Positions 33,901-50,500 of a stretch of 64,000 nucleotides of DNA are shown in pieces. Positions within the stretch are counted from its first letter, which is position 1. Each line of letters begins with the position of its first letter. The translations under genes and the position numbers were made by a program. The notes below the pieces were generated by a model that searched no databases, was not told the DNA's origin, and saw nothing but the letters and a program-made list of their open reading frames with translations. The stretch covers positions 19,992,231-20,056,230 of the forward strand of contig NC_052671.1 of assembly GCF_016802725.1 (NCBI RefSeq). Direction: 5' to 3'. The stretch is from Solenopsis invicta. Lineage: Eukaryota > Arthropoda > Insecta > Hymenoptera > Formicidae.

Positions 33901-36900
33901 GCGATATCTCACGTGTTTTACGTTAAAAAACGTCAAACAAGCGTGGATCTGCATCAGAAACGAAACTATTGAAGTTCCCAGCGCGAATTGCAAATGAATC
34001 GTTATCTATGCGATATCTCACGTGTTTTACGTTAAAAAGCGTCGAACAAGCGTGGATCTTCATCAGAAACATAACTATTGAAGTTCCCAGCGCGAATTGC
34101 AAACGAATCGCTATCTATGCGATATCTCACGTGGTTTACGTTAAAATGCTTCAAACAAGGGTTGATCTGCATCAGAAACGTAACGATTGAATTTCCCAGC
34201 GCGAATTGCAAACTAATCGCTATTTATGCGATATCTCACGTGTTTTACGTTAAAATGCTTCAAACAAGCGATGATCTGCATCAGAAACGAAACTATTGAA
34301 GTTCAAAGCGCGAATTGCAAATGAATCGTTATCTATGAGATATCTCACGTGTTTTACGTTATAAAGCGCCGAACAATCCTTGATCTGCATCAGAAACATA
34401 ACTATTGATGTTCCAAGCACGAATTGACAATGAATCGTTATCTATGCGATATCTTTCGTGTTTTACGTTAAAAAGCGTCAAACAAGCGTTGATCTGCATC
34501 AGAAACGAAACTATTGAAGTTCAAAGCGCGAATTGCAAATGAATCGTTATCTTTGCGATATCTCACGTGTTTTACGTTAAAAAGCGTCAAACAAGCGTTG
34601 ATCTGCATCAGAAACAAAACTATTGAAGTTCCCTGCGCGAATTGCAAATGAATCGTTATCTATGCGATATCTCACGTGTTTTACGTTAAAAATCGTCGAA
34701 CAAGCGTTGATCTGCATCAGAAACATAACTATTGAAGATCCCAGCGCGAATTGCAAACGAATCGCTATCTATGCGATATCTCACGTGTTTTACGTTAAAA
34801 AGCGTCAAACAAGCGTTGATCCGCATCAGAAACGAAACTATTGAAGTTCCCAGCGCGAATTGCAAATGAATCGTTATCTATGCGATATCTCATGTGTTTT
34901 ACGTTAAAATGCGTCGAACAAGCGTGGATCTTCATCAGAAACATAACTATTGAAGTTCCCAGCGCGAATTGCAAACGAATCGCTATCTATGCGATATCTC
35001 ACGTGTTTTACGTTAAAATGCTTCAAACAATGGTTGATCTGCATCAGAAACGTAACTATTGAATTTTCCAGCGTGAATTGCAAATGAATCGTTATCTATG
35101 CGATATCTCACGTGTTTTACGTTAAAAAGCGTCGAACAAGCGTTGATCTGCATCAGAAACGAAACTATTGAAGTTCCCTGCGCGAATTGCAAACGAATCT
35201 TTATCTATGCGATAACTAACGTGTTTTACGTTAAAATGCGTCGAACAAGCGTGGATCTTCATCAGAAACATAACTATTGAAGTTCCCAGCGCGAATTGCA
35301 AACGAATCGCTATCTATGCGATATCTCACGTTTTTTACGTTAAAATGCTTCAAACAAGGGTTGATCTGCATCAGAAACGTAACTATTGAATTTTCCAGCG
35401 TGAATTGCAAATGAATCGTTATCTATGCGATATCTCACGTGTTTTACGTTAAAATGCTTCAAACAAGGGTTGATCTGCATCAGAAACGTAACTATTGAAT
35501 TTTCCAGCGTGAATTGCAAATGAATCGTTATCTATGCGATATCTCACGTGTTTTGCGTTAAAAAGAGTCGAACAAGCGTTGATCTGCATCAGAAACATAA
35601 CTATTGAAGTTCCAAGCACAAATTGCAAATGAATCGTTATCTATGCGATATCTAACGTGTTTTACGTTTAAACACGTCAAACAAGCGGTGATCTGCATAA
35701 GAAACGAAACTATTAAAGTTCCCCGCTCGAATTGCAAATGAATCGTTATCTATGCGATATCTTACGTGTTTTACGTTAAAAAGCGTCGAACAAGAGTTGA
35801 TCTGCATCAGAAACATAACTATTGAAGTTCCCAGCGCGAATTGCAAACGAATCGCTATCTATGCGATATCTCACGTGTTTTACGTTAAAAAGCGTCAAAC
35901 AAGCGTTGATCTGCATCAGAAACGAAACTATTGAAGTTCCCTGCGCGAATTGCAAATGAATCGTTAACTATGCGATAACTCACGTGTTTTACGTTAAAAT
36001 GCGTCGAACAAGCGTGGATCTTCATCAGAAACGAAACTATTGAATTTCCCTGCGCGAATTGCAAATGAATCGTTATCTATGCGATATCTCACGTGTTTTA
36101 CGTTTAAAAGCGTCGAACAGGCGTTGATCTGCATCAGAAACATAACTATTGAAGATCCCAGCGCGAATTGCAAACGAATCGCTATCTATGCGATATCTCA
36201 CGTGTTTTACGTTAAAAAGCGTCAAACAAGCGTTGATCCGCATCAGAAACGAAACGATTGAAATTCCCAGCGCGAATTGCAAATGAATCGTTATCTATGC
36301 GATATCTCACGTGTATTACGTTAAAAAGCGTCGAACAAACGTTGATCTGCATCAGAAACATAACTATAGAAGTTCCAAGCACAAATTGCAAATGAATAGT
36401 TATCTATGCGATATCTTACGTGTTTTACGTTAAGAAGCGTCAAACAAGCGTGGATCTGCATCAGAAACGAAACTATTGAAGTTCCCTGCGCGAATTGCAA
36501 ATGAATCGTTATCTATGCGATATCTCACGTGTTTTACGTTATAAAGCGCCGAACAATCGTTGGTCTGCATCAGAAACATAACTATTGATGTTCCAAGCAC
36601 GAATTGTCAATGAATCGTTATCTATGCGATATCTTTCGTGTTTTACGTTAAAAAGCGTCAAACAAGTGTTGATCCGCATCAGAAACGAAACTATTGAAGT
36701 TCCCAGCGCGAATTGCAAATGAATCGTTATCTATGCGATATCTCAGGTTTTTTACGTTAAAAAGCGTCAAACAAGCGTGGATCTTCATCAGAAACGAAAC
36801 TATTGACGTTTACAGCGAGAATTGCAAATTAATCGTTATCTATGCGATATCTCACGTGTTTTACGTTAAAAAGCGTCAAACAAGCGTTGATCTGCATTAG

Positions 36901-39900
36901 AAACGAAACTATTGAAGTTCCCTGCGCGAATTGCAAATGAATCGTTATCTATGTGATATCTCACGTGTTTTACGTTAAAAAGCGTCGAACAAGCGTTGAT
37001 CTGCATCAGAAACATTACTATTGAAGATCCCAGCGCGAATTGCAAACGAATCGCTATCTATGCGATATCTCACGTGTTTTACGTTAAAAAGCGTCAAACA
37101 AGCGTTGATCCGCATCAGAAACGAAACTATTGAAGTTCCCAGCGCGAATTGCAAATGAATCGTTATCTATGCGATATCTCACGTGTTTTACGTTAAAATG
37201 CGTCGAACAAGCGTGGATCTTCATCAGAAACATAACTATTGAAGTTCCCAGCGCGAATTGCAAACGAATCGCTATCTATGCGATATCTCACGTGTTTTAC
37301 GTTAAAATGCTTCAAACAAGGGTTGATCTGCATCAGAAACGTAACTATTGAATTTTCCAGCGTGAATTGCAAATGAATCGTTATCTATGCGATATCTCAC
37401 GTGTTTTGCGTTAAAAAGAGTCGAACAAGCGTTGATCTGCATCAGAAACATTACTATTGAAGATCCCAGCGCGAATTGCAAACGAATCGCTATCTATGCG
37501 ATATCTCACGTGTTTTACGTTAAAAAGCGTCAAACAAGCGTTGATCTGCATCAGAAACGAAACTATTGAAGTTCCCTGCTCGAATTGCAAATGAATCGTT
37601 ATCAATGCGATATCTCACGTGTTTTACGTTATAAAGCGCCGAACAATCGTTGATCTGCATCAGAAACATAACTATTGATGTTCCAAGCACGAATTGCAAA
37701 TGAATCGTTATCTATGCGATATCTTTCGTGTTTTACGTTAAAAAGCGTCAAACAAGCGTTGATCTTCATCAGAAACGAAACTACTGAAGTTCCCTGCGCG
37801 AATTGCAAATGAATCGTTATCTATGCTATATCTCACGTGTTTTACGTTAAAAAGCGTCAAACAAGCGTGGATCTGCATCAGAAACGAAACTATTGAAGTT
37901 CCCTGCGCGAGTTGCAAATGAATCGTTCTCTATGCTATATCTCACGTGTTTTACGATAAAAAGCGTCGAACAAGCGTTGATGTGCATCAGAAACATAACT
38001 ATTGAAGATCCCAGCGCGAATTGCAAACGAATCGCTATCTATGCGATATCTCACGTGTTTTACGTTAAAAAGCGTCAAACAAGCGTGGAACTTCATCAGA
38101 AACGAAACTATTGACGTTTACAGCGAGAATTGCAAATTAATCGTTATCTATGCGATATCTCACGTGTTTTACGTTAAAAAGCGTCAAACAAGCGTGGATC
38201 TGCACCAGAAACGAAAATATTGAAGTTCCCAGCGCGAGTTGCAAATGAATCGTTATCTATGCGATATCTCACGTGTTTTACGTTAAAAAGCGTCGAACAA
38301 GCGTGGATCTTCATCAGAAACATAACTATTGAAGTTCCCAGCGCGAATTGCAAACGAATCGCTATCTATGCGATATCTCACGTGGTTTACGTTAAAATGC
38401 TTCAAACAAGGGTTGATCTGCATCAGAAACGTAACGATTGAATTTCCCAGCGCGAATTGCAAACTAATCGCTATTTATGCGATATCTCACGTGTTTTACG
38501 TTAAAATGCTTCAAACAAGCGATGATCTGCATCAGAAACGAAACTATTGAAGTTCAAAGCGCGAATTGCAAATGAATCGTTATCTATGCGATATCTCACG
38601 TGTTTTACGTTATAAAGCGCCGAACAATCCTTGATCTGCATCAGAAACATAACTATTGATTTTCCAAGTACGAATTGACAATGAATCGTTATCTATGCGA
38701 TATCTTTCGTGTTTTACGTTAAAAATCGTCAAACAAGCGTTGATCTGCATCAGAAACGAAACTATTGAAGTTCAAAGCGCGAATTGCAAATGAATCGTTA
38801 TCTATGCGATATCTCAGGTGTTTTACGTTAAAAAGCGTCAAACAAACGTTGATCTGCATCAGAAACAAAACTATTGAAGTTTCCTGCGCGAATTGCAAAT
38901 GAATCGTTATCTATGCGATATCTCACGTGTTTTACTTTGAAAATCGTCGAACAAGCGTTGATCTGCATCAGAAACATAACTATTGAAGATCCCAGCGCGA
39001 ATTGCAAACGAATCGCTATCTATGCGATATCTCACGTGTTTTACGTTAAAAAGCGTCAAACAAGCGTTGATCCGCATCAGAAACGAAACTATTGAAGTTC
39101 CCAGCACGAATTGCAAATGAATCGTTATCTATGCGATATCTCACGTGTTTTACGTTAAAATGCGTCGAACAAGCGTGGATCTTCATCTGAAACATAGCTA
39201 TTGAAGTTCCCAGCGCGAATTGCAAACGAATCGCTATCTATGCGATATTTCACGTGTTTTACGTTAAAATGCTTCAAACAAGGGTTGATCTGCATCAGAA
39301 ACGTAACTATTGTGTTTTCCAGCGTGAATTGCAAATGAATCGTTATCTATGCGATATCTCACGTGTTTTACGTTAAAAAGCGTCGAACAAGCGTTGATCT
39401 GCATCAGAAACATAACTATTGAAGATCCCAGCGCGAATTTCAAACGAATCGCTGTCTATGCGATATCTCACGTGTTTTACGTTAAAAAGCGTCAAACAAG
39501 CGTGGATCTGCATCAGAAACGAAACTATTGAAGTTCCCTGCTCGAATTGCAAATGAATCTTTATCTATGCGATATCTCACGTGTTTTACGTTATAAAGCG
39601 CCGAACAATTGTTGATCTGCATCAGAAACATAACTATTAATGTTCAAAGCACGTATTGCAAATGAATCGTTATCTATGCGATATCTTTCGTGTTTTACGT
39701 TAAAAAGCGTCAAACAAGCGTTGATCTTCATCAGAAACGAAACTATTGAAGTTCCCTGCGCGAATTGCAAATGAATCGTTATCTATGCGATATCTCACGT
39801 GTTTTACGTTAAAAAACGTCAAACAAGCGTGGATCTGCATCAGAAACGAAACTATTGAAGTTCCCTGCGCGAATTGCAAATGAATCTTTATCTATGCGAT

Positions 39901-41599
39901 ATCTCACGTGTTTTACGTTAAAAAGCGTCGAACAAGCGTTGATCTGCATCAGAAACATAACTATTGAAGATCCCAGCGCGAATTGCAAACGAATCGCTAT
40001 CTATGCGATATCTCACGTGTTTTACGTTAAAAAGCGTCAAACAAGCGTGGATCTTCATCAGAAACGAAACTATTGACGTTTACAGCGAGAATTGCAAATT
40101 AATCGTTATCTATGCGATATCTCACGTGTTTTACGTTAAAAAACGTCAAACAAGCGTGGATCTGCATCAGAAACGAAACTATTGAAGTTCCCAGCGCGAA
40201 TTGCAAACGAATCGCTATCTATGCGATATCTCACGTGTTTTACGTTAAAATGCTTCAAACAAGGGTTGATCTGCATCAGAAACGTAACTATTGAATTTCC
40301 CAGCGCGAATTGCAAACTAATCGCTATCTATGCGATATCTCACGTGTTTTACGTTAAAATGCTTCAAACAAGCGATGATCTGCATCAGAAACGAAACTAT
40401 TGAAGTTCAAAGCGCGAATTGCAAATGAATCGTTATCTATGAGATATCTCACGTGTTTTACGTTATAAAGCGCCGAACAATCCTTGATCTGCATCAGAAA
40501 CATAACTATTGATGATCCAAGTACGAATTGACAATGAATCGTTATCTATGCGATATCTTTCGTGTTTTACGTTAAAAAGCGTCAAACAAGCGTTGATCTG
40601 CATCAGAAACGAAACTATTGAAGTTCAAAGCGCGAATTGCAAATGAATCGTTATCTTTGCGATATCTCACGTGTTTTACGTTAAAAAGCGTCAAACAAGC
40701 GTTGATCTGCATCAGAAACAAAACTATTGAAGTTTCCTGCGCGAATTGCAAATGAATCGTTATCTATGCGATATCTCACGTGTTTTACTTTGAAAATCGT
40801 CGAACAAGCGTTGATCTGCATCAGAAACATAACTATTGAAGATCCCAGCGCGAATTGCAAACGAATCGCTATCTATGCGATATCTCACGTGTTTTATGTT
40901 AAAAAGCGTCAAACAAGCGTTGATCCGCATCAGAAACGAAACTATTGAAGTTCCCAGCGCGAATTGCAAATGAATCGTTATCTATGCGATATCTCATGTG
41001 TTTTACGTTAAAATGCGTCGAACAAGCGTGGATCTTCATCAGAAACATAACTATTGAAGTTCCCAGCCCGAATTGCAAACGAATCGCTATCTATGCGATA
41101 TCTCACGTGTTTTACGTTAAAATGCTTCAAACAAGGGTTGATCTGCATCAGAAACGTAACTATTGAATTTTCCAGCGTGAATTGCAAATGAATCGTTATC
41201 TATGCGATATCTCACGTGTTTTACGTTAAAAAGCGTCGAACAAGCGTTGATCTGCATCAGAAACATAACTATTGAAGATCCCAGCGCGAATTCAAACGAA
41301 TCGCTGTCTATGCGATATCTCACGTGTTTTACGTTAAAAAGCGTCAAACAAGCGTGGATCTTCATCAGAAACGAAACTATTGACGTTTACAGCGCGAATT
41401 GCAAATGAATCGTTATCAATGCGGTTTCTCAGGTTTTTTACGTTAAAAAGCATCAAACAAGCGTTGATCTGCATCAGAAACGAAACTATTGAAGTTCCCT
41501 GCGCGAATTGCAAATGAATCGTTATCTATGCGATATCTCACGTGTTTTACGTTAAAAAGCGTCGAACAAACGTTGATCTGCATCAGAAACATAACTATT

Positions 41600-44500
41600 G
41601 AAGTTCCAAGCACAAATTGCAAATGAATCGTTATCTATGCGGTATCTTACGTCCTTTAGGTTAAGAAGCGTCAAACAAGCGTGGATCTGCATCAGAAACG
41701 AAACTATTGAAGTTCAATGCGCGAATTGCAAACGAATCTTTATCTATGCGATAACTAACGTGTTTTACGTTAAAATGCGTCGAACAAGCGTGGATCTTCA
41801 TCAGAAACATAACTATTGAAGTTCCCAGCGCGAATTGCAAACGAATCGCTATCTATGCGATATCTCACGTTTTTTACGTTAAAATGCTTCAAACAAGGGT
41901 TGATCTGCATCAGAAACGTAACTATTGAAGTTCCCTGCGCGAATTGCAAATGAATCGTTATCTATGCGATAACTAACGTGTTTTACGTTAAAACACGTCA
42001 AACAAGCGGTGATCTGCATAAGAAACGAAACTATTAAAGTTCCCCGCTCGAATTGCAAATGAATCGTTATCTATGCGATATCTTACGTGTTTTACGTTAA
42101 AAAGCGTCGAACAAGCGTTGATCTGCATCAGAAACATATCTATTGAAGTTCCCAGCGCGAATTGCAAACTAATCGCTAACTATGCGATATCTCACGTGTT
42201 TTACGTTAAAAAGCGTCAAACAAGCGTTGATCTGCATCAGAAACGAAACTATTGAAGTTCCCTGCGCGAATTGCAAATGAATCGTTATCTATGCGATAAC
42301 TCACGTGTTTTACGTTAAAATGCGTCGAACAAGCGTGGATCTTCATCAGAAACGAAACTATTGAAGTTCCCTGCGCGAATTGCAAATGAATCGTTATCTA
42401 TGCGATATCTCACTTGTTTTACGTTTAAAAGCGTCGAACAAGCGTTGATCTGCATCAGAAACATAACTATTGAAGATCCCAGCGCGAATTGCAAACGAAT
42501 CGCTATCTATGCGATATCTCACGTGTTTTACGTTAAAAAGCGTCAAACAAGCGTTGATCCGCATCTGAAACGAAACTATTGAAATTCCCAGCGCGAATTG
42601 CAAATGAATCGTTATCTATGCGATATCTCACGTGTTTTACGTTAAAAAGCGTCGAACAAACGTTGATCTGCATCAGAAACATAACTAGAGAAGTTCCAAG
42701 CACAAATTGCAAATGAATAGTTATCTATGCGATATCTTACGTGTTTTACGTTAAGAAGCGTCAAACAAGCGTGGATCTACATCAGAAACGAAACTATTGA
42801 AGTTCCCTGCGCGAATTGCAAATGAATCGTTATATATGCGATATCTCACGTGTTTTACGTTATAAAGCGCCGAACAATCGTTAATCTGCATCAGAAACAT
42901 AACTATTGATGTTCCAAGCACGAATTGACAATGAATCGTTATCTATGCGATATCTTTCGTGTTTTACGTTAAAAAACGACAAACAAGCGTTGATCTGCAT
43001 CAGAAACGAAACTATTGAAGTTCCCAGCGCGAATTGCAAATGAATCGTTATCTATGCGATAACTCACGTGTTTTACGTTAAAATGCGTCGAACAAGCGTG
43101 TATCTTCGTCAGAAACATAACTATTGAAGTTCCCAGCGCGAATTGCAAATGAATCGTTATCTATGTGATATCTCACGTGTTTTACGTTAAAACACGTCAA
43201 ACAAGCGGTGATCTGCATAAGAAACGAAACTATTAAATTTCCCCGCTCGAATTGCAAATGAATCGTTATCTATGCGATATCTCACGTGTTTTACGTTAAA
43301 AAGCGTCGAACAAGCGTTGATCTGCATCAGAAACAAACTATTGAAGTTCCCAGCGCGAATTGCAAATGAATCGTAATCTATGCGATATCTCAGGTGTTTT
43401 ACGTTAAAAAGCGTCAAACAAGCGTTGATCTGCATCAGAAACGAAACTATTGAAGTTCCCTGCGCGAATTGCAAATGAATCGTTATCAATGCGATATGTC
43501 ACGTGTTTTACGTTAAAAAGCATCGAATAAGCGTTGATCTGCATCAGAAACATAACTATTGATGTTCCAAGCACGAATTGACAATGAATCGTTATCTATG
43601 CGATATCTTTCGTGTTTTACGTTAAAAAGCGTCTAACAAGCGTTGATTTGCATCAGAAACAAACTATTGAAGTTCCCAGCGCGAATTGCAAATGAATCGT
43701 TATCTATGCGATATCTCAGGTGTTTTACGTTAAAAAGCGTCGAACAAACGTTGATCTGCATCAGAAACATAACTATAGATGTTCCAAGCACAAATAGCAA
43801 ATGAATCGTTATCTATGCGATATCTTACTTGTTTTACGTTAAGAAGCGTCAAACAAGCGTGGATCTGCATCAGAAACGAAACTATTGAAGTTCCCTGCGC
43901 GAATTGCAGATGAATCTTTATCTATGCGATAACTCACGTGTTTTACGTTCAAATGCGTGGAACAAGCGTGGATCTAGATCAAAAACATAACTATTGATTT
44001 TCCCAGCGCGAATTGCAAACGAATCGCTATCTATGCGATATCTCACGTGTTTTACGTTAAAATGCTTCAAACAAGGGTTGATCTGCATCAGAAAAGTAAC
44101 TATTGAATTTCCCAGCGTGAATTGCAAATGAATCGTTATCTATGCGATATCTCACGTGTTTTACGTTAAAAAGCGTCAAACAAGTGTTGATCTGCATCAG
44201 AAACGAAACTATTGAAGTACCCAGCGCGAAATGCAAATAATTCGTTATCTATGCGATATCTCTCGTGTTTTACGTTAAAAAGCGTCGAACAAACGTTGAT
44301 CTGCATCAGAAACATAACTATTGAAGTTCCAAGCACAAATTGCAAATGAATAGTTATCTATGCAATATCTTACGTGTATTACGTTAAAAAGCGTCAAACA
44401 AGCGTGGATCTTCATCAGAAAAGAAACTATTGACGTTTACAGTGAGAATTGCAAATGAATCGTTATCTATGCGATATCTCACGTGTTTTACGTTAAAAAG

Positions 44501-47500
44501 CGTCAAACAAGCGTTGATCTGCATCAGAAAAGAAACTATTGAAGTTCCCAGCGCGAATTGCAAATGAATCGTTATCTATGCGATATCTCACGTGTCTTAC
44601 GTTATAAAGCCCCGAACAATCGTTGATCTGCATCAGAAACATAACTATTGATGTTCCAAGCACGAATTGACAATGAATCGTTATCTATGCGATATCTTTC
44701 GTGTTTTACGTTAAAAAACGTCAAACAAGCGTTGATCTGCATCAGAAACGAAACTATTGAAGTTCCCAGCGCGAATTGCAAATGAATCGTTATCTATGCG
44801 ATATCTCAGGTTTTTTACGTTAAAAAGCGTCAAACAAGCGTGGATCTTCATCAGAAACGAAACTATTGTCCTTTACAGCGAGAATTGCAAATTAATCGTT
44901 ATCTATGCGATATCTCAGGTGTTTTACGTTAAAAAGAGTCAAACAAGCGTTGATCTGCATCAGAAAAGAAACTATTGAAGTTCCCTGCGCGAATTGTAAG
45001 CGAATCGTTATCTATGCGATAACTCACGTGTTTTACTTTAAAATGCGTCGAACAAGCGTGTATCTTCATCAGAAACATAACTATTGAAGTTCCCAGCGCG
45101 AATTGCAAATGAATCGTTATCTATGTGATATCTCACGTGTTTTACGTTAAAACACGTCAAACAAGCGGTGATCTGCATAAGAAACGAAACTATTAAAGTA
45201 CCCCGCTCGAATTGCAAATGAATCGTTATCTATGCGATATATCACGTGTTTTACGTTAAAAAGCGTCGAACAAGCGTTGATCTGCATCAGAAACATAACT
45301 ATTGAAGTTCCCAGCGCGAATTGCAAATGAATCGTTATCTATGCGATATCTCAGGTGTTTTACGTTAAAAAGCGTCAAACAAGCGTTGATCTGCACCAGA
45401 AACGAAACTATTGAAGTTCCCTGCGCGAATTGCAAATGAATCGTTATCAATGCGATATCTCACGTGTTTTACGTTAAAAAGCATCGAATAAGCGTTGATC
45501 TGCATCAGAAACATAACTATTGATGTTCCAAGCACGAATTGACAATGAATCGTTATCGATGCGATATCTTTCGTGTTTTACGTTAAAAAGCGTCTAACAA
45601 GCGTTGATTTGCATCAGAAACAAACTATTGAAGTTCCCAGCGCGAATTGCAAATGAATCGTTATCTATGTGATTTCTCAGGTGTTTTACGTTAAAAAGCG
45701 TCAAACAAGCGTTGATCTGCATTAGAAACGAAACTATTGAAGTTCCCTGCGCGAATTGCAAATGAATCGTTATCTATGTGATATCTCACGTGTTTTACGT
45801 TATAAAGCATCGAATAAGCGTTGATCTGCATCAGAAACATAACTATTGAAGATCCCAGCGCGTATTGCAAACGAATCGCTATCTATGCGATATCTCACGT
45901 GTTTTACGTTAAAAAGCGTCAAACAAGCGTTGATCCGCATCAGAAACGAAACTATTGAAGTTCCCAGCGCGAATTGCAAATGAATCGTTATCTATGCGAT
46001 ATCTCACGTGTTTTACGTTAAAATGCGTCGAACAAGCGTGGATCTTCATCAGAAACATAACTATTGAAGTTCCCAGCGCGAATTGCAAACGAATCGCTAT
46101 CTATGCGATATCTCCCGAGTTTTACGTTAAAATGCTTCAAACAAGGGTTGATCTGCATCAGAAACGTAACTATTGAATTTTCCAGCGTGAATTGCAAATG
46201 AATCGTTATCTATGCGATATCTCACGTGTTTTGCGTTAAAAAGAGTCGAACAAGCGTTGATCTGCATCAGAAACATTACTGTTGAAGATCCCAGCGCGAA
46301 TTGCAAACGAATCGCTATCTATGCGATATCTCACGTGTTTTACGTTAAAAAGCGTCAAACAAGCGTTGATCTGCATCAGAAACGAAACTATTGAAGTTCC
46401 CTGCTCGAATTGCAAATGAATCATTATCTATGCGATATCTCACGTGTTTTACGTTATAAAGCGCCGAACAATCGTTGATCTGCATCAGTAACATAACTAT
46501 TGATGTTCCAAGCATGAATTGCAAATCAATCGTTATCTATGCGATATCTTTCGTGTTTTACGTTAAAAAGCGTCAAACAAGCGTTGATCTTCATCAGAAA
46601 CGAAACTATTGAAGTTCCCTGCGCGAATTGCAAATGAATCGTTATCTATGCTATATCTCACGTGTTTTACGTTAAAAAACGTCAAACAAGCGTGGATCTG
46701 CATCAGAAACGAAACTATTGAAGTTCCCTGCGCGAATTGCAAATGAATCGTTATCTATGCTATATCTCACGTGTTTTACGTTAAAAAGCGTCGAACAAGC
46801 GTTGATCTGCATCAGAAACATAACTATTGAAGATCCCAGCGCGAATTGCAAACGAATCGCTATCTATGCGATATCTCACGTGTTTTACGTTAAAAAGCGT
46901 CAAACAAGCGTGGATCTTCATCAGAAACGAAACTATTGACGTTTACAGCGAGAATTGCAAATTAATCGTTATCTATGCGATATCTCACGTGTTTTACGTT
47001 AAAAAACGTCAAACAAGCGTGGATCTGCACAGAAAAGAAACTATTGAAGTTCCCAGCGCGAATTGCAAATGAATCGTTATCTATGCGATATCTCACGTGT
47101 TTTACGTTAAAATGCGTCGAACAAGCGTGGATCTTCATCAGAAACATAACTATTGAAGTTCCCAGCGCGAATTGCAAACGAATCGCTATCTATGCGATAT
47201 CTCACGTGGTTTACGTTAAAATGCTTCAAACAAGGGTTGATCTGCATCAGAAACGTAACGATTGAATTTCCCAGCGCGAATTGCAAACTAATCGCTATTT
47301 ATGCGATATCTCACGTGTTTTACGTTAAAATGCTTCAAACAAGCGATGATCTGCATCAGAAACGAAACTATTGAAGTTCAAAGCGCGAATTGCAAATGAA
47401 TCGTTATCTATGCGATATCTCACGTGTTTTACGTTATAAAGCGCCGAACAATCGTTGATCTGCATCAGAAACATAACTATTGATGTTCCAAGCACGAATT

Positions 47501-50500
47501 GCAAATGAATCGTTATCTATGCGATATCTTTCGTGTTTTACGTTAAAAAGCGTCAAACAAGCGTTGATCTGCATCAGAAACGAAACTATTGAAGTTCCCA
47601 GCGCGAATTGCAAATGAATCGTTATCTATGCGATATATCACGTGTTTTACGTTAGAAAGCGTCAAACAAGCGTTGATCTGCATCAGAAACAAAACTATTG
47701 AAGTTTCCTGCGCGAATTGCAAATGAATCGTTATCTATGCGATATCTCACGTGTTTTACTTTGAAAAGCGTCGAACAATCGTTGATCTGCATCAGAAACA
47801 TAACTATTGAAGATCCCAGCGCGAATTGCAAACGAATCGCTATCTATGCGATATCTCACGTGTTTTACGTTAAAAAGCGTCAAACAAGCGTTGATCCGCA
47901 TCAGAAACGAAACTATTGAAGTTCCCAGCGCGAATTGCAAATGAATCGTTATCTATGCGATAACTCACGTGTTTTACGTTAAAATGCGTCGAACAAGCGT
48001 GGATCTTCATCAGAAACATAACTATTGAAGTTCCAAGCACGAATTGCAAACGAATCGCTATCTATGCGATATCTCACGTGTTTTACGTTAAAATGCTTCA
48101 AACAAGGGTTGATCTGCATCAGAAACGTAACTATTGTATTTTCCAGCGTGAATTGCAAATGAATCGTTATCTATGCGATATCTCACGTGTTTTACTTTGA
48201 AAATCGTCGAACAATCGTTGATCTGCATCAGAAACATAACTATTGAAGATCCCAGCGCGAATTGCAAACGAATCGCTATCTATGCGATATCTCACGTGTT
48301 TTACGTTAAAAAGCGTCAAACAAGCGTTGATCCGCATCAGAAACATAACTATTGAAGATCCCAGCGCGAATTGCAAACGAATCGCTATCTATGCGATATC
48401 TCACGTGTTTTACGTTAAAAAGCGTCAAACAAGCGTTGATCCGCATCAGAAACGAAACTATTGAAGTTCCCAGCGCGAATTGCAAATGAATCGTTATCTA
48501 TGCGATATCTCACGTGTTTTACGTTAAAATGCGTCGAACAAGCGTGGATCTTCATCAGAAACATAACTATTGAAGTTCCAAGCGCGAATTGCAAACGAAT
48601 CGCTATCTATGCGATATCTCACGTGTTTTACGTTAAAATGCTTCAAACAAGGGTTGATCTGCATCAGAAACGTAACTATTGTGTTTTCCAGCGTGAATTG
48701 CAAATGAATCGTTATCTATGCGATATCTCACGTGTTTTACGTTAAAAAGCGTCGAACAAGCGTTGATCTGCATCAGAAACGTTACTATTGAAGATCCCAG
48801 CGCGAATTGCAAACGAATCGCTATCTATGCGATATCTCACGTGTTTTACGTTAAAAAGCGTCAAACAAGCGTTGATCTGCATCAGAAACGAAACTATTGA
48901 AGTTCCCTGCGCGAATTGCAAACGAATCGCATTCTATGCGATATCTCACGTGTTTTACGTTATAAAGCGCCGAACAATCGTTGATCTGCATCAGAAACAT
49001 AACTATTGAAGTTCCCAGCGCGAATTGCAAATGAATCGTTATCTATGCGATATCTCACGTGTTTTACGTTAAAAAGCGTCGAACAAGCGTTGATCTGCAT
49101 CAGAAACGAAACTATTGAAGTTCCCAGCGCGAATTGCAAATGAATCGTTATCTATGCGATATCTCACGTGTTTTACGTTAAAATGCGTCGAACAAGCGTG
49201 GATCTTCATCAGAAACATAACTATTGAAGTTCCCAGCGCGAATTGCAAACGAATCGCTATCTATGCGATATCTCACGTGTTTTACGTTAAAATGCTTCAA
49301 ACAAGGGTTGATCTGCATCAGAAACGTAACTATTGAATTTCCCAGCGCGAATTGCAAACTAATCGCTATCTATGCGATATCTCACGTGTTTTACGTTAAA
49401 ATGCTTCAAACAAGCGATGATCTGCATCAGAAACGAAACTATTGAAGTTCAAAGCGCGAATTGCAAATGAATCGTTATCTATGCGATATCTCACGTGTTT
49501 TACGTTAAAATGCGTCGAACAAGCGTGGATCTTCATCAGAAACATAACTATTGAAGTTCCCAGCGCGAATTGCAAACGAATCGCTATCTATGCGATACCT
49601 CACGTGGTATACGTTAAAATGCTTCAAACAAGGGTTGATCTGCATCAGAAACGTAACTATTGAATTTCCCAGCGCGAATTGCAAACTAATCGCTATCTAT
49701 GCGATATCTCACGTGTTTTACGTTAAAATGCTTCAAACAAGCGATGATCTGCATCAGAAACGTTACTATTGAATTTCCCAGCTCGAATGGCAAATGAATC
49801 GTTATCTATGCGATATCTCACGTGTTTTACGTTAAAAAGCGTCGAACAAGCGTTGATCTGCATCAGAAACATTACTATTGAAGATCCCAGCGCGAATTGC
49901 AAACGAATCGCTATCTATGCGATATCTCACGTGTTTTACGTTAAAAAGCGTTAAACAAGCGTTGATCTGCATCAGAAACGAAACTATTGAAGTTCCCTGC
50001 GCGAATTGCAAATGAATCGTTATCTATGCGATATCTCACGTGTTTTACGTTATAAAGCGCCGAACAATCGTTGATCTGCATCAGAAACATATCTATTGAT
50101 GTTCCAAGCACGAATTGACAATGAATCGTTATCTATGCGATATCTTTCGCTTTTTTTACGTTAAAAAGCGTCAAACAAGCGTTGATCTGCATCAGAAACG
50201 AAACTATTGAAGTTCCCAGCGCGAATTGCAAATGAATCGTTATCTATGCGATATCTCAGGTGTTTTACGTTATAAAGCGTCAAACAAGCGTTGATCTGCA
50301 TCAGAAACGAAACTATTGAAGTTCCCTGCGCGAATTGCAAATGAATCGTTATCTATGCGATATCTCACGTGTTTTACGTTAAAAAGCGTCAAACAAGCGT
50401 TGATCCGCATCAGAAACGAAACTAATGAAGTTCCCAGCGCGAATTGCAAACGAATCGGTATCTATGCGATATCTCACGTGTTTTACGTTAAAAAGCGTCG